NCBI RefSeq assembly: GCF_932526225.1
Contig: NC_064042.1
Location: 3,889,001 to 3,953,000 of the forward strand
Length of the DNA: 64,000 nt
From: Nematostella vectensis
Lineage: Eukaryota; Cnidaria; Anthozoa; Actiniaria; Edwardsiidae
Reading direction: 5' to 3'
The notes under the pieces were generated by a model that saw only the letters and a program-made list of their open reading frames with translations, ran no database searches and was not told the DNA's origin. Below, in pieces: positions 48,501 to 58,996 of the stretch (positions are counted from its first letter, which is position 1; each line of letters starts with the position of its first letter). The position numbers and the translations under genes were made by a program.

Positions 48501-51500
48501 CTGATAATTTGTGGCCCTTGTTTGATAGTTTACTGGTGATTTGGGGCCCTGTTTGATAGCAAACCGGTGATTTGGAGCTTTTGTTTGATACTGTAGCTAA
48601 CTGCTGATTTGGGGCCCTTGTTTGATAGCTTACCAGTGATTTGGGGCTCTTGTTTGATACTGTAGCTTACTGGTGGTTTAGGGCCCTCATTTAATAGCTT
48701 ATTGGTGGTCTTGGCCCTGGTTTGATAGCTTACCAGTGATTTGGGGTTCTTGTTTGATGTTTTACTGGTGATTTGTGGCCCTTGTTTGATAGCTTACTGA
48801 TAATTTGTGGCCCTTGTTTGATAATTTACTGGTGATTTGGGGCCCTGTTTGATAGCTAACCGGTGATTTGGAGCTTTTGTTTGATACTGTAGCTTACTGG
48901 TGATTTGGGGCCCTTATTTGATTGCTTACCGCTGATTTGGGGCCACTGTTTTATAGCTTACCGGTGACTTTGAGCTCTTGTTTGATAGCTTACCGGTGAC
49001 TTCAAGCTCTTGTTTGATAGCTTACCGGTGACTTCATGCTCTTGTTTGATACTGTAGATTACCAGTGATTAGGTGCTTTTTGTTTGATAGCTTACTGGTG
49101 ATTTGTGGCCCTTGTTTGATAGCTTACTGGTTTATTTGGGGCCCTGTTTGATAGCTTAAGGATGATTTGGGGCCCTTGTTTGATAGTTTACCAGTGATTT
49201 GGGGCTCTTGTTTGATAGCTTACCGGTGATTTGGGGCTCTTGTTTGATTGCTTACCGGTGATTTGGGGCTCTTGTTTGATAGCTTACTGGTGATTTGGGG
49301 CTCTTGTTTGATTGCTTACCCCTGATTTGGGGCCCCTGTTTTATAGCTTACCAGTGATTTAGGGCCCCTGTTTGGTAGCTTACCGGTGATTTGGGGCTCT
49401 TGTTTTTGTGTGCTTTTCTGTCAGGTTTTGGGCTGGGTGAGTGACGAGAAGGACTTAAGTCACGGATCCTTGATTTGAGACTATCTGCAATACTTCGGCT
49501 GAAAAAGAAAGAGTAAAATTTGTTAACAATTCTATAAGTACTTAGGGTAGGAATAAAAAATAACATGAAAGCTCAACATCTTAATGAGGAGGAGCTGTTT
49601 GAGAGTGTCCATCATTATCATTTTACAAAAGAGTTTTAAAGCAAAAGGTGTGTACATTTTACTATAAGTTAGTTGCACCACAAATATAAAGGTCACCCTT
49701 CACCCCACCAAAAAAACTTTAACATTTGAAGCAAATGTGGATCAATGGAAAAAAGAAGTATTATGCAATGGAAATCTTATATCCAAAGATGGTAAAATAC
49801 CATAAAAACCACTAAAGAAAGCTGATTTATTCCTCTAAAGCTGATGTTGTGTCACTAACAAGCACCAACAGAATAAAAAGAGATAACACATACCTATTTT
49901 TAATAATCTGTGATCTCTAACAAAAGATTTTCCAAGTGAATTTTCAACCATGTCTAAGCTATTAAAACATTTTTTACAATTGTCACCAGGTAGTGTTATT
50001 CTTGATCCATTCTCATTTTTTTACAAACTTTTTTCCCATTTTTGAGGAAAACCAGCTAAACACACTCCAGCTGGTTTTCTGCTAAGTACAGGAAGCAATA
50101 AGAATCTACTAATGCACTACCTCCAAAATTGCTTTCCATTTTAGAACCTAATTCAAACAATCATAATTTCCAATGAATAAAAAAGAAAATAATTTATTTT
50201 CTCATTTTCCTTTACTTGCAACAGCTGTAAAGTATTTTCTATTCTAAATCCAACTCTGAATTGATGACTACGTTAGACTTCATTAAATAAAATATTAAAT
50301 ATGAAACCCTCGTTAAATAAAGTTTATTGTATTGTATGGTATGGTATTGTAAATAAAAATATATTTGCTTGTGGACCATCACCATAATTCACTTTTTTTC
50401 AAAAACCATATAAATTTGCAATTTTAATCAAGATAAACAACAACTTAAAAAGGTAGCTCTTGTTAAGCCATTAACTTCCATCATGAAAAGGCAGGATGGT
50501 AAGAAGCATTGGCATACTTCCCTATTCTGTTTCGCTTGTAACATTAATTACGCCATAAACTACTAGTTCCTCACGTCATGCACAAAAGGCCATATGCTCT
50601 GAGGTCAGTAACATTTGCCGCAGTGCCTATGACTGGAAAAACAAATAGGTTTTGAAATGTTTGTATTTGGTATCAGAGCCAACTGTATGTAGAAACTGTA
50701 AAATGCAGGTATTTGTTGTATTGATGTTTCATTCAATCCTTGTAACTTAGCTAATGCTGCAAGAAATAAACTAAGACTATTATTATTTATTTTTATTATC
50801 ATTATTATCTTATACACTGTGTGTACATCAAAATATTATATTTGAGATATATTTTTTTTAAAGAAGTCTGCTGTGGATTCTTCACAATCTCATTATAATA
50901 AGATGTGAACAGGTAAATATTCAAATAATACTGTGACTTTGACTTCTTAATTCATGTCATGTTAATAGAAAAAATGCAATAGAAGTAAAATATGGTCCTT
51001 AATATTATTCATGTTCACACAACATAGCACAATAAATCTCAATTAAGGTTTTAATTAAACTCAAACCAAGCCAGTCCCTGATATTTGTTTACCTTGGAAT
51101 AAATACAAACCCTCGTTTCACGAATCATCGGATAGGATTACAAACAGGACAGTTAGATCCACAGAGGCGTGAGAATTGTCATGAAAACTAAGAAGCATTT
51201 CATTTGCAATTTCCTTGTGGTTTTTGTGATATAATTTCTTACCTTCCACGATTTGAGGACCGCAAGCTGTCCTTATCGGTTCCTTCAAGATCTAGTAATT
51301 CAAGGCTTGTGCTGAAAAGAAAGGATCAAATTTTCGCTATTATCATCTTGAAAAACTCTCATTCGAAACTCAAAATCGATTACGATAATTGATACAGTTC
51401 AAGATGAGCAAAGATCACAAGCCGACTTTTTATTTTGTAACATCATCATATCAGATAAGGTCGTTCGTTGTACAGTAAAAAGTAAAATAGAACTCACGTA

Positions 51501-51873
51501 TCTCCGTCCGCATTTCCTGACTTTATGGATACGTCTTCCATAGAGGAGGAACCATTGCGATTTCTGAAGCAACAATAAAAACATTGACAAGATTATTCAA
51601 ATTACCGTAAAAGTAATACGAGCTGTAGAAAACCTCAAATAACTAGTCTTGTCAGTATTTGTTACCCAGCGTAATAAATGCAAATATTTCCCCCAAAAAG
51701 TGTATTCGAATCATGACAAACCTAGAAATGGCATTATCGAGATCTTTTTGCTCAGCCTCTTTATTTACTCGGGTCGAAGGGAGTGCATCCAGGTCTAGCG
51801 ATTTCGGCCTTTCCTTTGACTCATCCGAAATCTTATTTTCACCACTTTCCCCATTTAGTGACACGGAATCCAT
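37249..51873 (-). CDS. GRAMD1: Aster / GRAM domain-containing protein 1, complete, 23 coding exons
   Basis: 810 residues, start ATG at 51873, stop 37249-37251. Coding exons: 51722-51873, 51498-51563, 51243-51311, 49384-49498, 47983-48024, 47537-47618, 46873-46976, 45938-46033, 45474-45554, 45166-45384, 44284-44650, 43541-43593, 42857-43063, 42392-42442, 41767-41908, 40841-40894, 40442-40582, 40053-40116, 39472-39522, 38183-38281, 38015-38092, 37416-37458, 37249-37305. All phases agree and all splice sites are GT-AG. Aster proteins are ER-anchored and move cholesterol from plasma membrane to ER: the GRAM domain senses phosphatidylserine/sterol at contact sites and the VASt (ASTER) domain carries the sterol. 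Domains: charged N-terminus 1-148, GRAM about 149-270, acidic/basic linker 271-465, VASt 467-635, membrane segment 711-737, lumenal tail to 810. Vertebrates have three paralogues; here a single pre-duplication-type gene is likely. Confidence 0.93.
38284..38620 (-). repeat. Three tandem copies of the 5' half of the GRAMD1 membrane-segment exon
   Basis: Units of about 110-123 bases separated by poly-G tracts. Each includes the 3' splice acceptor and the codons up to MYRLLA, then runs into the G tract (Pro codons on the coding strand) with no donor. Matching segments: gtgttgagacacagcaacaa and ggctagcctgtcaatcaaac in all copies. Confidence 0.9.
40195..40445. repeat. Degenerate array of copies of the splice donor of GRAMD1 exon 40442-40582
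   Basis: About five units of 40-60 bases. Four keep a GTAAGA-type donor in the context ctgtggtcttaccgag (plus strand), matching the real exon end at 40442. Confidence 0.75.
40841..43593 (-). CDS. GRAMD1: VASt/ASTER sterol-binding domain exons of GRAMD1
   Basis: Five exons (43541-43593, 42857-43063, 42392-42442, 41767-41908, 40841-40894). Key segments: DSMYELIFTESDFY, FRPWQKAEDGQRRVINYT, ALNYSIGPKSS, IPGKLYVVEAE, FSVLNRYCITK, LRVTSEIRYKKSVWGFVK and IEKNASDGLKEYF. All the hallmark VASt motifs known from Aster and yeast Lam proteins are present with no frame break. Confidence 0.93.
41215..41660. repeat. 21-bp minisatellite in GRAMD1 intron
   Basis: About 21 near-perfect copies of ctgatacaaaactatcccacc. 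Because the unit is 21 bases, long peptide-repeat frames appear on both strands; they have no other coding support. Confidence 0.95.
42618..42741. mobile_element. Palindromic MITE (ctagaaagcagg family), copy 1
   Basis: Inverted ends cggttcctagaaagcaggt and acctgctttctaggaaccc, with ttatccctgggttag in both arms. A second copy is at 45672-45797; both are in GRAMD1 introns. Confidence 0.8.
43341..43500. mobile_element. Foldback element (agagccaac family), uninterrupted copy
   Basis: Ends ggctggttcttac and gtccagtgagagccaac. It is the empty-site counterpart of 15828-16462. Confidence 0.65.
45474..47618 (-). CDS. GRAMD1: GRAM-domain exons of GRAMD1
   Basis: Four exons (47537-47618, 46873-46976, 45938-46033, 45474-45554) encode the GRAM fold: DFRRLFKDLPDSEQLIV, DYSCALQRDILVHGRLY, the strand WLCFYANIFGWET, IPNAIQISTEG and FRIWQNALLDQ. 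These segments are very close to human Aster proteins as remembered, which fixes the family. The domain acts at ER-plasma-membrane contacts. Confidence 0.93.
45672..45797. mobile_element. Palindromic MITE (ctagaaagcagg family), copy 2
   Basis: Shares gccgggtttctagagcagg-type ends and the ttatccctgggttagcgc core with 42618-42741. Confidence 0.75.
46186..46631. mobile_element. TIR MITE (CCTTAT...TTCGCG), copy 2
   Basis: A 446-base inverted relative of 15954-16393 with a TA duplication on both sides. It lies in a GRAMD1 intron. Confidence 0.82.
48190..49404. repeat. 32-bp minisatellite built from the end of GRAMD1 exon 4 and its splice donor
   Basis: About 38 degenerate units of gatttggggctcttgtttga plus tagcttaccggt. 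On the coding strand each unit carries AAATCACCG followed by GTAAGC, the same as the real exon 49384-49498 end, so dozens of candidate 5' splice sites follow the true one. Confidence 0.9.
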
Positions 51874-54530
51874 GGTTGTGCATCAGCGTGTCTTACTATT
51901 ATAGGTAATTCCAGGCCCGGTGATTATTTTTAGTAGTTTTTTCCTCATAACCTGAACCCCGGACTTGCGCCATTTTGTAATTTCTCTTTTCGATTTCCTC
52001 TCGACCCAGTCTAGCGCGTCGCGACAGATGGTGTCTTCACACAGGGATCCCAATGTACCTAAGCAGTCGAGCTTGTAAATTTGTCGCGAACAAATTTAGA
52101 GGGTTCAATTTGTAGAATAGGAAAGCCGCGCCCGTTCCCTTCCTACAACGAAACTATATTTAGATCCAGTCTCCTCTACAGATCTCTAAAACCAACAAAT
52201 GGAATAAAAAGATGCAGGGACCGCGGGAGCCCAGCAATGATTGATATGACATCATTGCAGCCAAGACATAGCCTTCCATCATTAAACAAGAGGTTTAGCT
52301 AAAAAAGGAAAGCTCCTTCCAAACCCGGGCTTAAGAACTTACAACAATCAGTTATCAATCAGCCGTCAATAAGTCGACATGTCGCTAATTTAAAACGTTT
52401 TTCTTTATAGCAAAAAAATGCTATACCAAGCTTTGTGCGAGAATATTTGATGCAGATGGTTAGATTATGGATAGCGCAAACTCAACATTTTGCACCGAAA
52501 ACGTGGGTGTACAGTAAATACTCTTTTATAAACTGTCTTGTTACCTGTGCAAAAATAGTTTTATCAACCGACTTAGGCTCAGAGATAAGCAATAATAATT
52601 TGTGACTGCTGGCCAGGGGGTGTTAAGGAACTTTCCCTTTTATAGAGGAACCTCGCTAAGACAATGCGGTCACTATATACCAGACAATTCATCTATCTAC
52701 CAGGAACCAATTACACAGGATTGCCAGAATAAAGCATCCCCCCCCCCCCCCCCCCCACAACGGCCGAAGGTCCACTTTCGGTTCCCAATTTGTAGACATA
52801 ACTATAAACCATAAGCAAGATCACTGTGTTATGTAGCCGAATCCGACAATAAACGTCCCGTTGAGATACTGCAAATGCATTAAAATCCCTATTTCGAATC
52901 CTCCCCCCCCCCTCCCCCCCCCCAGAGGGCCATGCGTACATTATAATTGTGATATTAAGTGAATCCCTCATTAAAAAAGGCATCTCTCTCTCTCTCTCCC
53001 CACAAAAAAAAAATCCTGGGTATGGGCCTGAAAAAAGGATAAACCTACACAAATCCTAGAGCTACTGCGTTTGAGGACCTAACAGTTTCTACCCTTTGAT
53101 AAAGTCGTACTGTTTTGTACATTTATTTCTGAAACCCACGGTGGGTAATAATTTATTTAGTGTGACTTTTGACAGATTGCCCTTTTGCACCGATGATAAA
53201 AAAAATCATAACTCATCATGAAACATGCATTGATTCACGTGAAAATGCTTTACACCTTTCGTTTTCTTTCCCTGTTAGATAATTCCCCAAAATGTTATCT
53301 TTCTATATGTCTCTATTAAAACATCCCGCCCCTAAAAGATAATAGTTTTGTTTTTGTTTTGTTTTTACCCGCCGGATACTGATATGCCTGTTTGTTACAG
53401 CGTGCAAAAGACGCGTGACATAATGCATAACAGATAGTAGTTCTAACTACTTAACAAACCTTTTCTTCTTCTCATTTTCATTGCAATCCTTATACTTGCT
53501 ACGATTCTTCTTCAGCTTCCTCAAAGTCACTTTGTTTTTATGCATTAGTCCTTTCAATGCCAGTTTGGATATTATGCTTTGCGTCAGTTCGATAGTATTT
53601 TTTTACGTCACGCTGAAATTCACGCAATGCGTCTTACTCCAAACTGCATTTCAAGGCCTTTAGTATAATCCATAACACTGTCATATCTTTATCAACACTC
53701 TTGTCCGGATTTGAGGCTTTAAAAAAAAATCAACAACAGCATCCTGTTCGAGTAGTTTTCCATAGCCCTAAGAGACTGTTCATCATCTTCCGTTTAAGTT
53801 CACCAATGGCGTGATATCAAACGATTTCCCGTGCGCCAGTATCTTCTACACTTGACCAGGGAGCTGAATTATCACTCGGAAAAACAGTTTAAATCTTGAA
53901 AAAAAGTTAGATCCGTGCGCACTGTGTTATGTTAGTCCATGTTTCAAGGTTAACAGAAATGATGCCATTCCACTCGTACCATTTTGTTGTTAAAAATATC
54001 TTCTTATGGCATCACGCATTTGTTTTACAATAGGTGATGTCATGTCACGCATGAAATGCTATCTTAAGCGTCATAATCATAACGACGTTGTCATCACATA
54101 AATCTAAACAACAACAACATAAATAAAAAAAGTATTCGCATGTGTGTAAAATGGAATAGTTGTGCAATAGTTATTCGTGTAATCGCTTTCGATCAAGTTT
54201 GTAGTATCGAAAATAGCGTGATAAGCGCATATGGATCATATACTTAATTAATTGTGCGCTATTGAAGTGAAATAAGTTATTATATCGGACACATAAGTCA
54301 ATTCAAGGTCATGTGTACTTACAGCTTTGCCCCTGAAGAAATGCTGAATTATGTCAATGTTAAATTTGCCACAAAGCTTGATTGGCCAATGAAAAATCGG
54401 GTTTGGAAGTATAACACCTTTCAAGTGATCATAACACCTTTGAATTGTTTGGTTTTTAATATTTAAAAATATTCAAAAATGTCAAAAACGTGAGAGTTAA
54501 AACGGGATAATAATGAGTTTGAAAAATAGG
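51874..54530. other. Region upstream of GRAMD1, presumed promoter and intergenic DNA
   Basis: No TATA box was identified near the GRAMD1 start; a cgccatttt motif lies at about 51970 and would suit a TATA-less housekeeping promoter (inference). Poly-C tracts lie at 52739-52757 and 52902-52922. No other gene is seen to 54.5 kb. Confidence 0.4.
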
Positions 54531-54539
54531 TCCTCTCAG

Positions 54540-54676
54540 CCTAAGTTCAAATGTCATATTATCCATGAGTCGTATCCAATGCAAGTAAAATGAATCACGT
54601 CGATTGTTTTATCTTCATTTGCATGTATTTGCATTGAATACGGTTCATGGATAATACGACGTTCAGATTTAGCCTC
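54540..54676. mobile_element. Foldback MITE, acgtcgtatt family, copy 2
   Basis: Arms tcatattatccatgagtcgta and cggttcatggataatacgac; related to 10640-10772. Confidence 0.7.
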
Positions 54677-54771
54677 AGTGATTTCAAACGGTCACTTGAC
54701 GACAAAAAAGGAAATATGCCGTAATTGTGGTGGGGGTAATTGGATGGGGTTTGCAGGAAAACAATTATTAT

Positions 54772-54906
54772 AGAAAAAGCTTCGATAACGGCATCAAGCC
54801 GTTCTTTGTGTCGGTCACGCAACGCTCCCATACCCACTGCGTGACCGACACAAAGAACGGCTTGCATTGCTTAAGGGGACTCGTTATCGAAGCTTTTTCT
54901 GTAATT
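54772..54906. other. Long near-perfect hairpin
   Basis: Inner arms of 26 bases (aagccgttctttgtgtcggt continuing to cacgca) and outer arms of 19 bases (agaaaaagcttcgataacg) pair with their complements around a 17-base loop. The 3' side has an extra unpaired segment of about 20 bases. It is non-coding. Confidence 0.8.
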
Positions 54907-55448
54907 GCGCGGGAGATTTATCGATAACAACCAGAAATTCATTTCTTTCTTTTAATCAGCATCTACTCACTGTGTGTTGGTTAAAAAAACATGTATTATT
55001 TATCAATGCTTAAATAGTCCGGTAAGAATTCCCTATGCTAGATAAATATATTGCTGCCAATGGTACACATTGTCCATTTTCTTCTTGTCATTCATGAGGG
55101 CCGTTTTCTGTGTGTTCAACACTCATTAATAGTGATCGCTGATAACGATATACGGCTCTGCTTTTCGATATTTACGGAGCTCTGCACTTGACGTGGTCTA
55201 GCGAGAATGTCTTGGACCAGGTCCTCGCCTTTAATACCGCGGGTCCTTGTTTAACATCCTAAAGATCCTGGATCCATCCAAGTACCCTACTTTGTAATGC
55301 GATGATGCTATCAAATCTGACCTGTCTTGTTACACGAACATGTTGCACTATTCATTGCTAAGGACGATTCCATGAGGATTTATCTGGGTGCTGCTCGATC
55401 CTGCTGAGACATTCAGACTTACTACAAGTGGACCTCTTACAATCCTCG

Positions 55449-55588
55449 GGTACCCTGAGCGTCGAGGTCAGCGTAACGTGGCGCGAGAACTAGGCAGCGG
55501 AGGGGGGGAGTCTTAGACGCCCCCTGCCCCTCCCCGTCCGCCATCTTTTGTTCACCTAGTTCTCGCCCCTGTGACCTCGATGCCCTGA
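55449..55588. mobile_element. Foldback element (gtcgaggtcagcgtaacg), copy 1
   Basis: Ends with ccctgagcgtcgaggtcag on the left and ctgtgacctcgatgccctga on the right; a relative lies at 61602-61698. Confidence 0.6.
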
Positions 55589-55675
55589 GTTACAGAGGGT
55601 GCCTTTCACAATGATGGTAGAGTGCATAAATGGTGCGTGTGCAAGTGAGCGTTTAGCAAGCCGAAATAATGAAGA

Positions 55676-55935
55676 TTTGTTATATGAGCTGTACCAACAC
55701 GTTGGTAGAACGCGTCTCTGGCGGTCACTCTATTCACGCATTTGTGATATGAGCTGTACCAACACGTTGGTTGAACGGGTCTCCAGCGGTCACTCTATTC
55801 ACGCATTTGTGATATGAGCTGCACCAACACGTTGGTAGAACGGGTTTCTAGCGGTCACTCTATTCACGCATTTGTGATATGGGCTGTACCAACACGTTGG
55901 TTGAACGGGTCTCTAGCGGTCATTCTATTTAGTCC
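55676..55935. repeat. 65-bp tandem repeat covering the stop codon of the broken receptor
   Basis: Four units containing gagctgtaccaacacgttgg and gcggtcactctattcacgca. The unit nearest the tail exon supplies its last 17 or so codons and its stop. Confidence 0.88.
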
Positions 55936-56465
55936 CTGGTAGGGACTTTCTTTTAACGCTGAACTCACTCCCCTCTCGTTCCTACCACCAGGCCTGGCCG
56001 CAATGCGTGTCCCAGGACGCAGAGGGGCGTACTGCGCATTCTCGCTGTGTTGTGTCGTCGCCTGTAAAGATTGGTACACTTCATGGGGTAAACCTCGTTT
56101 ACTTGTGTTTACGTAACCTGTCTCGCCTTGAGCACCTGTGTCGTTCCTTGCTTTCCTCGCGGGAGGATTCTGTCCACTCATTCTCGTGCTATCTACGCTA
56201 TCGTACTGGCGATTGGCTGGCACGTGCTGGTCACGTGATGGAAGGCTATTCATAGCTTCGTATTGGGTGACATTGCCCCTTTGCGTTACATCCTCGTATT
56301 GCGTGACATTACTACGGTTGGTTGTGCTGGTGCATTGTTCACTGATTCGTATTGTGGAATGGGGTCGGGGGTGGGTCCCCTAATTTCTGATGGGGCGACC
56401 TCATAATCTACCATCCCTGGGATTGTGTGCTGGTTTTGGTTCGCATTTTCTTGCATCGCCACATT
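55864..56465 (-). pseudogene. Cytoplasmic tail exon with multiple tyrosine motifs
   Basis: About 200 codons; 602 bases with one apparent missing base near 56310. Tyrosine motifs in order: DYEVA, QYESV, QYEDV, QYEAM, QYDSV, GYVNT (Grb2 SH2-type YxN), VYQSL and QYAPL (ITAM-like pair spaced by 11 residues). The tail is polar and proline-rich. No kinase domain is present. Confidence 0.7.
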
Positions 56466-56788
56466 CTGAAGAATAATATTTTTTATAATGTTTATTGTAG
56501 CCTACTTCGCAAGTTGTTGAATAAATTCTATAGAAAACACAAATGTTTACCTGGAATCCAGAGAAGCCTGGGTTATCAGCTCCAGATCTGTGGGGAAAAG
56601 GTTATGTTATCTCAAGAACAGGAATATGTAACGATAGCTGGATAGTAACAAGTTTTTATACCTTCTTTTCCTAGTTGTAAGAACTGCAAAACAAGAAAGT
56701 ATCCTTTATTAGCACTATTTCGAGAATGGCTGAAATGCTACTCAACATATAAACGTATAACATAAAACAGTAAACATATCTGACGGAC

Positions 56789-56906
56789 TTCCCTGCCCTC
56801 TTCAGCACCACGATGTAGACAATCAGACCAAAGATGACCAAGAACAAGATGGCGACCAGCACAGCGAGACCAACAATGGTGGAGTTCTGATCACTTACCT
56901 CGACAG
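56789..56906 (-). CDS. Transmembrane exon of the broken receptor
   Basis: Encodes EVSDQNSTIVGLAV followed by a hydrophobic helix through FLVIFGLIVYIVVL and the stop-transfer KRAGK. This gives type I topology. The intron side copies part of this exon at 57045-57115. Confidence 0.8.
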
Positions 56907-57044
56907 CTGGAACAAAGTGTAATATAGACCGTATAAGATGCATAAGGTAGAGGTGTAAAATGTGACGTAGCGATATTACTCTCCTATTGGTGTCTAATCA
57001 CGTGACAAACTCGTGGATCTTAAAGGAGTTAGTTAAGATAGCCC

Positions 57045-57115
57045 TGATGATCAGCAGAGCGAGACCAACAATGGTGGAATTCTGATCATTTACCTCGACA
57101 GCTGAAACAAAGTAA
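57045..57115 (-). repeat. Partial duplicate of the transmembrane exon and its acceptor
   Basis: Repeats gcgagaccaacaatggtgga and tcgacagctg-type acceptor sequence of 56862-56930; the copied frame stops after half of the helix. Confidence 0.75.
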
Positions 57116-57383
57116 TATTGACCGTATAATAAACGAAAATTAGGTGGCAAATATGAGTTAGCAAGATTGCTTTCCTACTCTTGACTAATCACGTGACAAG
57201 CATGTGAATCCTGAAAGAAGCCATCCTGGTAGTCACGTGACAAGAACGCTCTTGCCTGTTGGGATAGCCCTGATAATCACGGGAATAATAGCACACATAC
57301 CTGTAGGGTGGTTCTGGTGGTCACGTGACTAGCACACGTACCTATGGGGGTGGTACTGATGATCACGTGAATAGCACACGTAC

Positions 57384-57667
57384 CTGTGGGGGTGGTCCTG
57401 ATGTAGACCGTGTCACGCCTCGTGTCTCCCTCACCGACAAGGTGACCTCTACCTCGTACAGAGTGTCAGGCTCAAGATCATCCAACACGCATGATAGCGA
57501 GGCTGGATTACTGAAACCTGAGGACGTCACCCAGTCACGTGACGCTCCAGCTAGAGGTCTAGCGCGCATCGTGCACTGCGCATTACTATAAGGCCTTGAC
57601 CACGTGACTTTGATTCTTTGATGGGTAGGATTGACGTCATCAAACTTTGGCAACTGTGGAGTTTTCA
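57384..57667 (-). pseudogene. FN3 exon of the broken receptor
   Basis: Fibronectin type III pattern: VKTPQLPKFDDVNPT, IKVTWSRP with Trp, LEPDTLYEVEVTL with the conserved Tyr. The last strand DTVYIRTTPT is in another frame; length 284 is one base short of phase 1-1. Confidence 0.8.
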
Positions 57668-57812
57668 CTAGAAAGCCCATAAATAAGCTTATAAATTAGC
57701 CTTATGTATGATAAAGGTAACAAGAAACCGAAAAAACTGATGCTGCAGTGATGACAATGCTGGGGAATATAGTGACAACAAATGGTAACGACGATGACGA
57801 CGATCTTCTTAC

Positions 57813-58243
57813 CTTGCTGCATTTTAACACTCGTCGGTTCAATCGTTAAGTTGTATCTCGGCGCATTTTGTAGCAAGCCATTCTTGAGAGATGCAAATGG
57901 ATCTGAGACGTGTCAGGGTTACGTACACGATTAGACTACCGGGTCTGTAAGGGAAAAGAAAAGACCAGTCTGTGAATTATTCTACATTGAATAAGCATAT
58001 TTACATGTTGTTGAGGTTCTTACCCATAGATCAAAGAAACCTTAGTCATACAAGTGGCATCGACGCTCTCTTGTACCTTCAAAATGTTGAGAGAGGTTAA
58101 AAGGTCTAGTACATCTTTCAAACAGCAACTGATTATTCAGTTTACCAGTTTTTCGATGCTTGTTTTCATTTGATCGCTAGGTGGGTGTTTGCCGTTATTT
58201 ATCCGGAAACTTCCATTTCTTTTCTGCCCAGAGGCCGCGGCGA
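57813..58243 (-). pseudogene. SEA-domain exons of the broken receptor
   Basis: Exon 58024-58243 holds a SEA-like region (RNGSFRINNGKHPPSD, then LLTSLNILKVQES and CMTKVSLIYG) interrupted by TGA at 58137-58139. Exon 57813-57944 starts PGSLIVYVTL, matching the GSVV motif of the other receptor's SEA, then changes frame to PFASLKNGLLQ and YNLTIEPTSV. The same SEA type in both receptor genes suggests common ancestry. Confidence 0.65.
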
Positions 58244-58323
58244 CTAAAAACACGAAACGGTTAGTTTTTATGCTTTCGGCGAAGGACGTGACAGAATAGA
58301 TTTGGCAACGCCCCAGTACTTAC

Positions 58324-58569
58324 CCACAGTGAATTGTTGCCGAGATCCAGTGAAACCTTCCGCGTGACATGTCACCTCAGCTTCGTCTAGACTTGCTAAT
58401 TCTACTTCGTAAGTGACTTTTCTTCCAGTTTTGTTAGTCAGTTTTGATAGTAACGTTTTTCCTTCTGTCACACAGATCATGTCAGGGGGAGGGGTCTTGT
58501 TTGTTTCTATGGTGATAATGACAGCTGGTGACGTTATACATTTGAGTGAATACCTCTCCATATCTACAA
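58324..58569 (-). CDS. Ig-like exon 4 of the broken receptor (intact)
   Basis: 246 bases, phase 1-1. Reads VVDMERYSLKCITSPAV and later YEVELASLDEAEVTCHAEG. The core tryptophan is not seen, so it is a divergent Ig-like domain. Confidence 0.75.
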
Positions 58570-58750
58570 CTGGTGATGAAAAAATGGACAAATGAATGAC
58601 AACTACGTAAGCACAAACTCCTAAAAAGTAACACATCTTTATTTGACTACATGTTTGTTTGAGATGCTAATTCGAAACTCGAAATCTAAATAAAAAAATG
58701 ATTTGAAATCTAGTCATATTAACAATGCTAAATAAAAAAAAGCTACTTAC

Positions 58751-58996
58751 AGTAAACAGCAATATCCGTTGATGCTGAACCACATCCTTCAATCACAGTA
58801 CAGTTATACACTCCCCCTTGATCTCTGCTTATGGAGGGGAACGTGAGCTTTGGGCCCTTCCCTTGAGGGACGCTATCTTTGATCCAGTTGATACTTGACA
58901 GATCAACAGCACTAGCAGAGCACGTCATCTGCACGTACGAGCCCTCGCTTGTTGTGATGGTACGCGCAGGCGCAATGGATACGGACGAATAAAATT
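58751..58996 (-). CDS. Ig exon 3 of the broken receptor (intact)
   Basis: 246 bases, phase 1-1. Reads EFYSSVSIAPARTITTSEG, cysteine in VQMTCSAS, tryptophan in INWIKD, and GGVYNCTVIEG with the second cysteine. Confidence 0.85.

Noticed and set aside
58413-58595. Plus-strand open frame
   Set aside because: Antisense shadow of the fourth Ig-like exon of the broken receptor.
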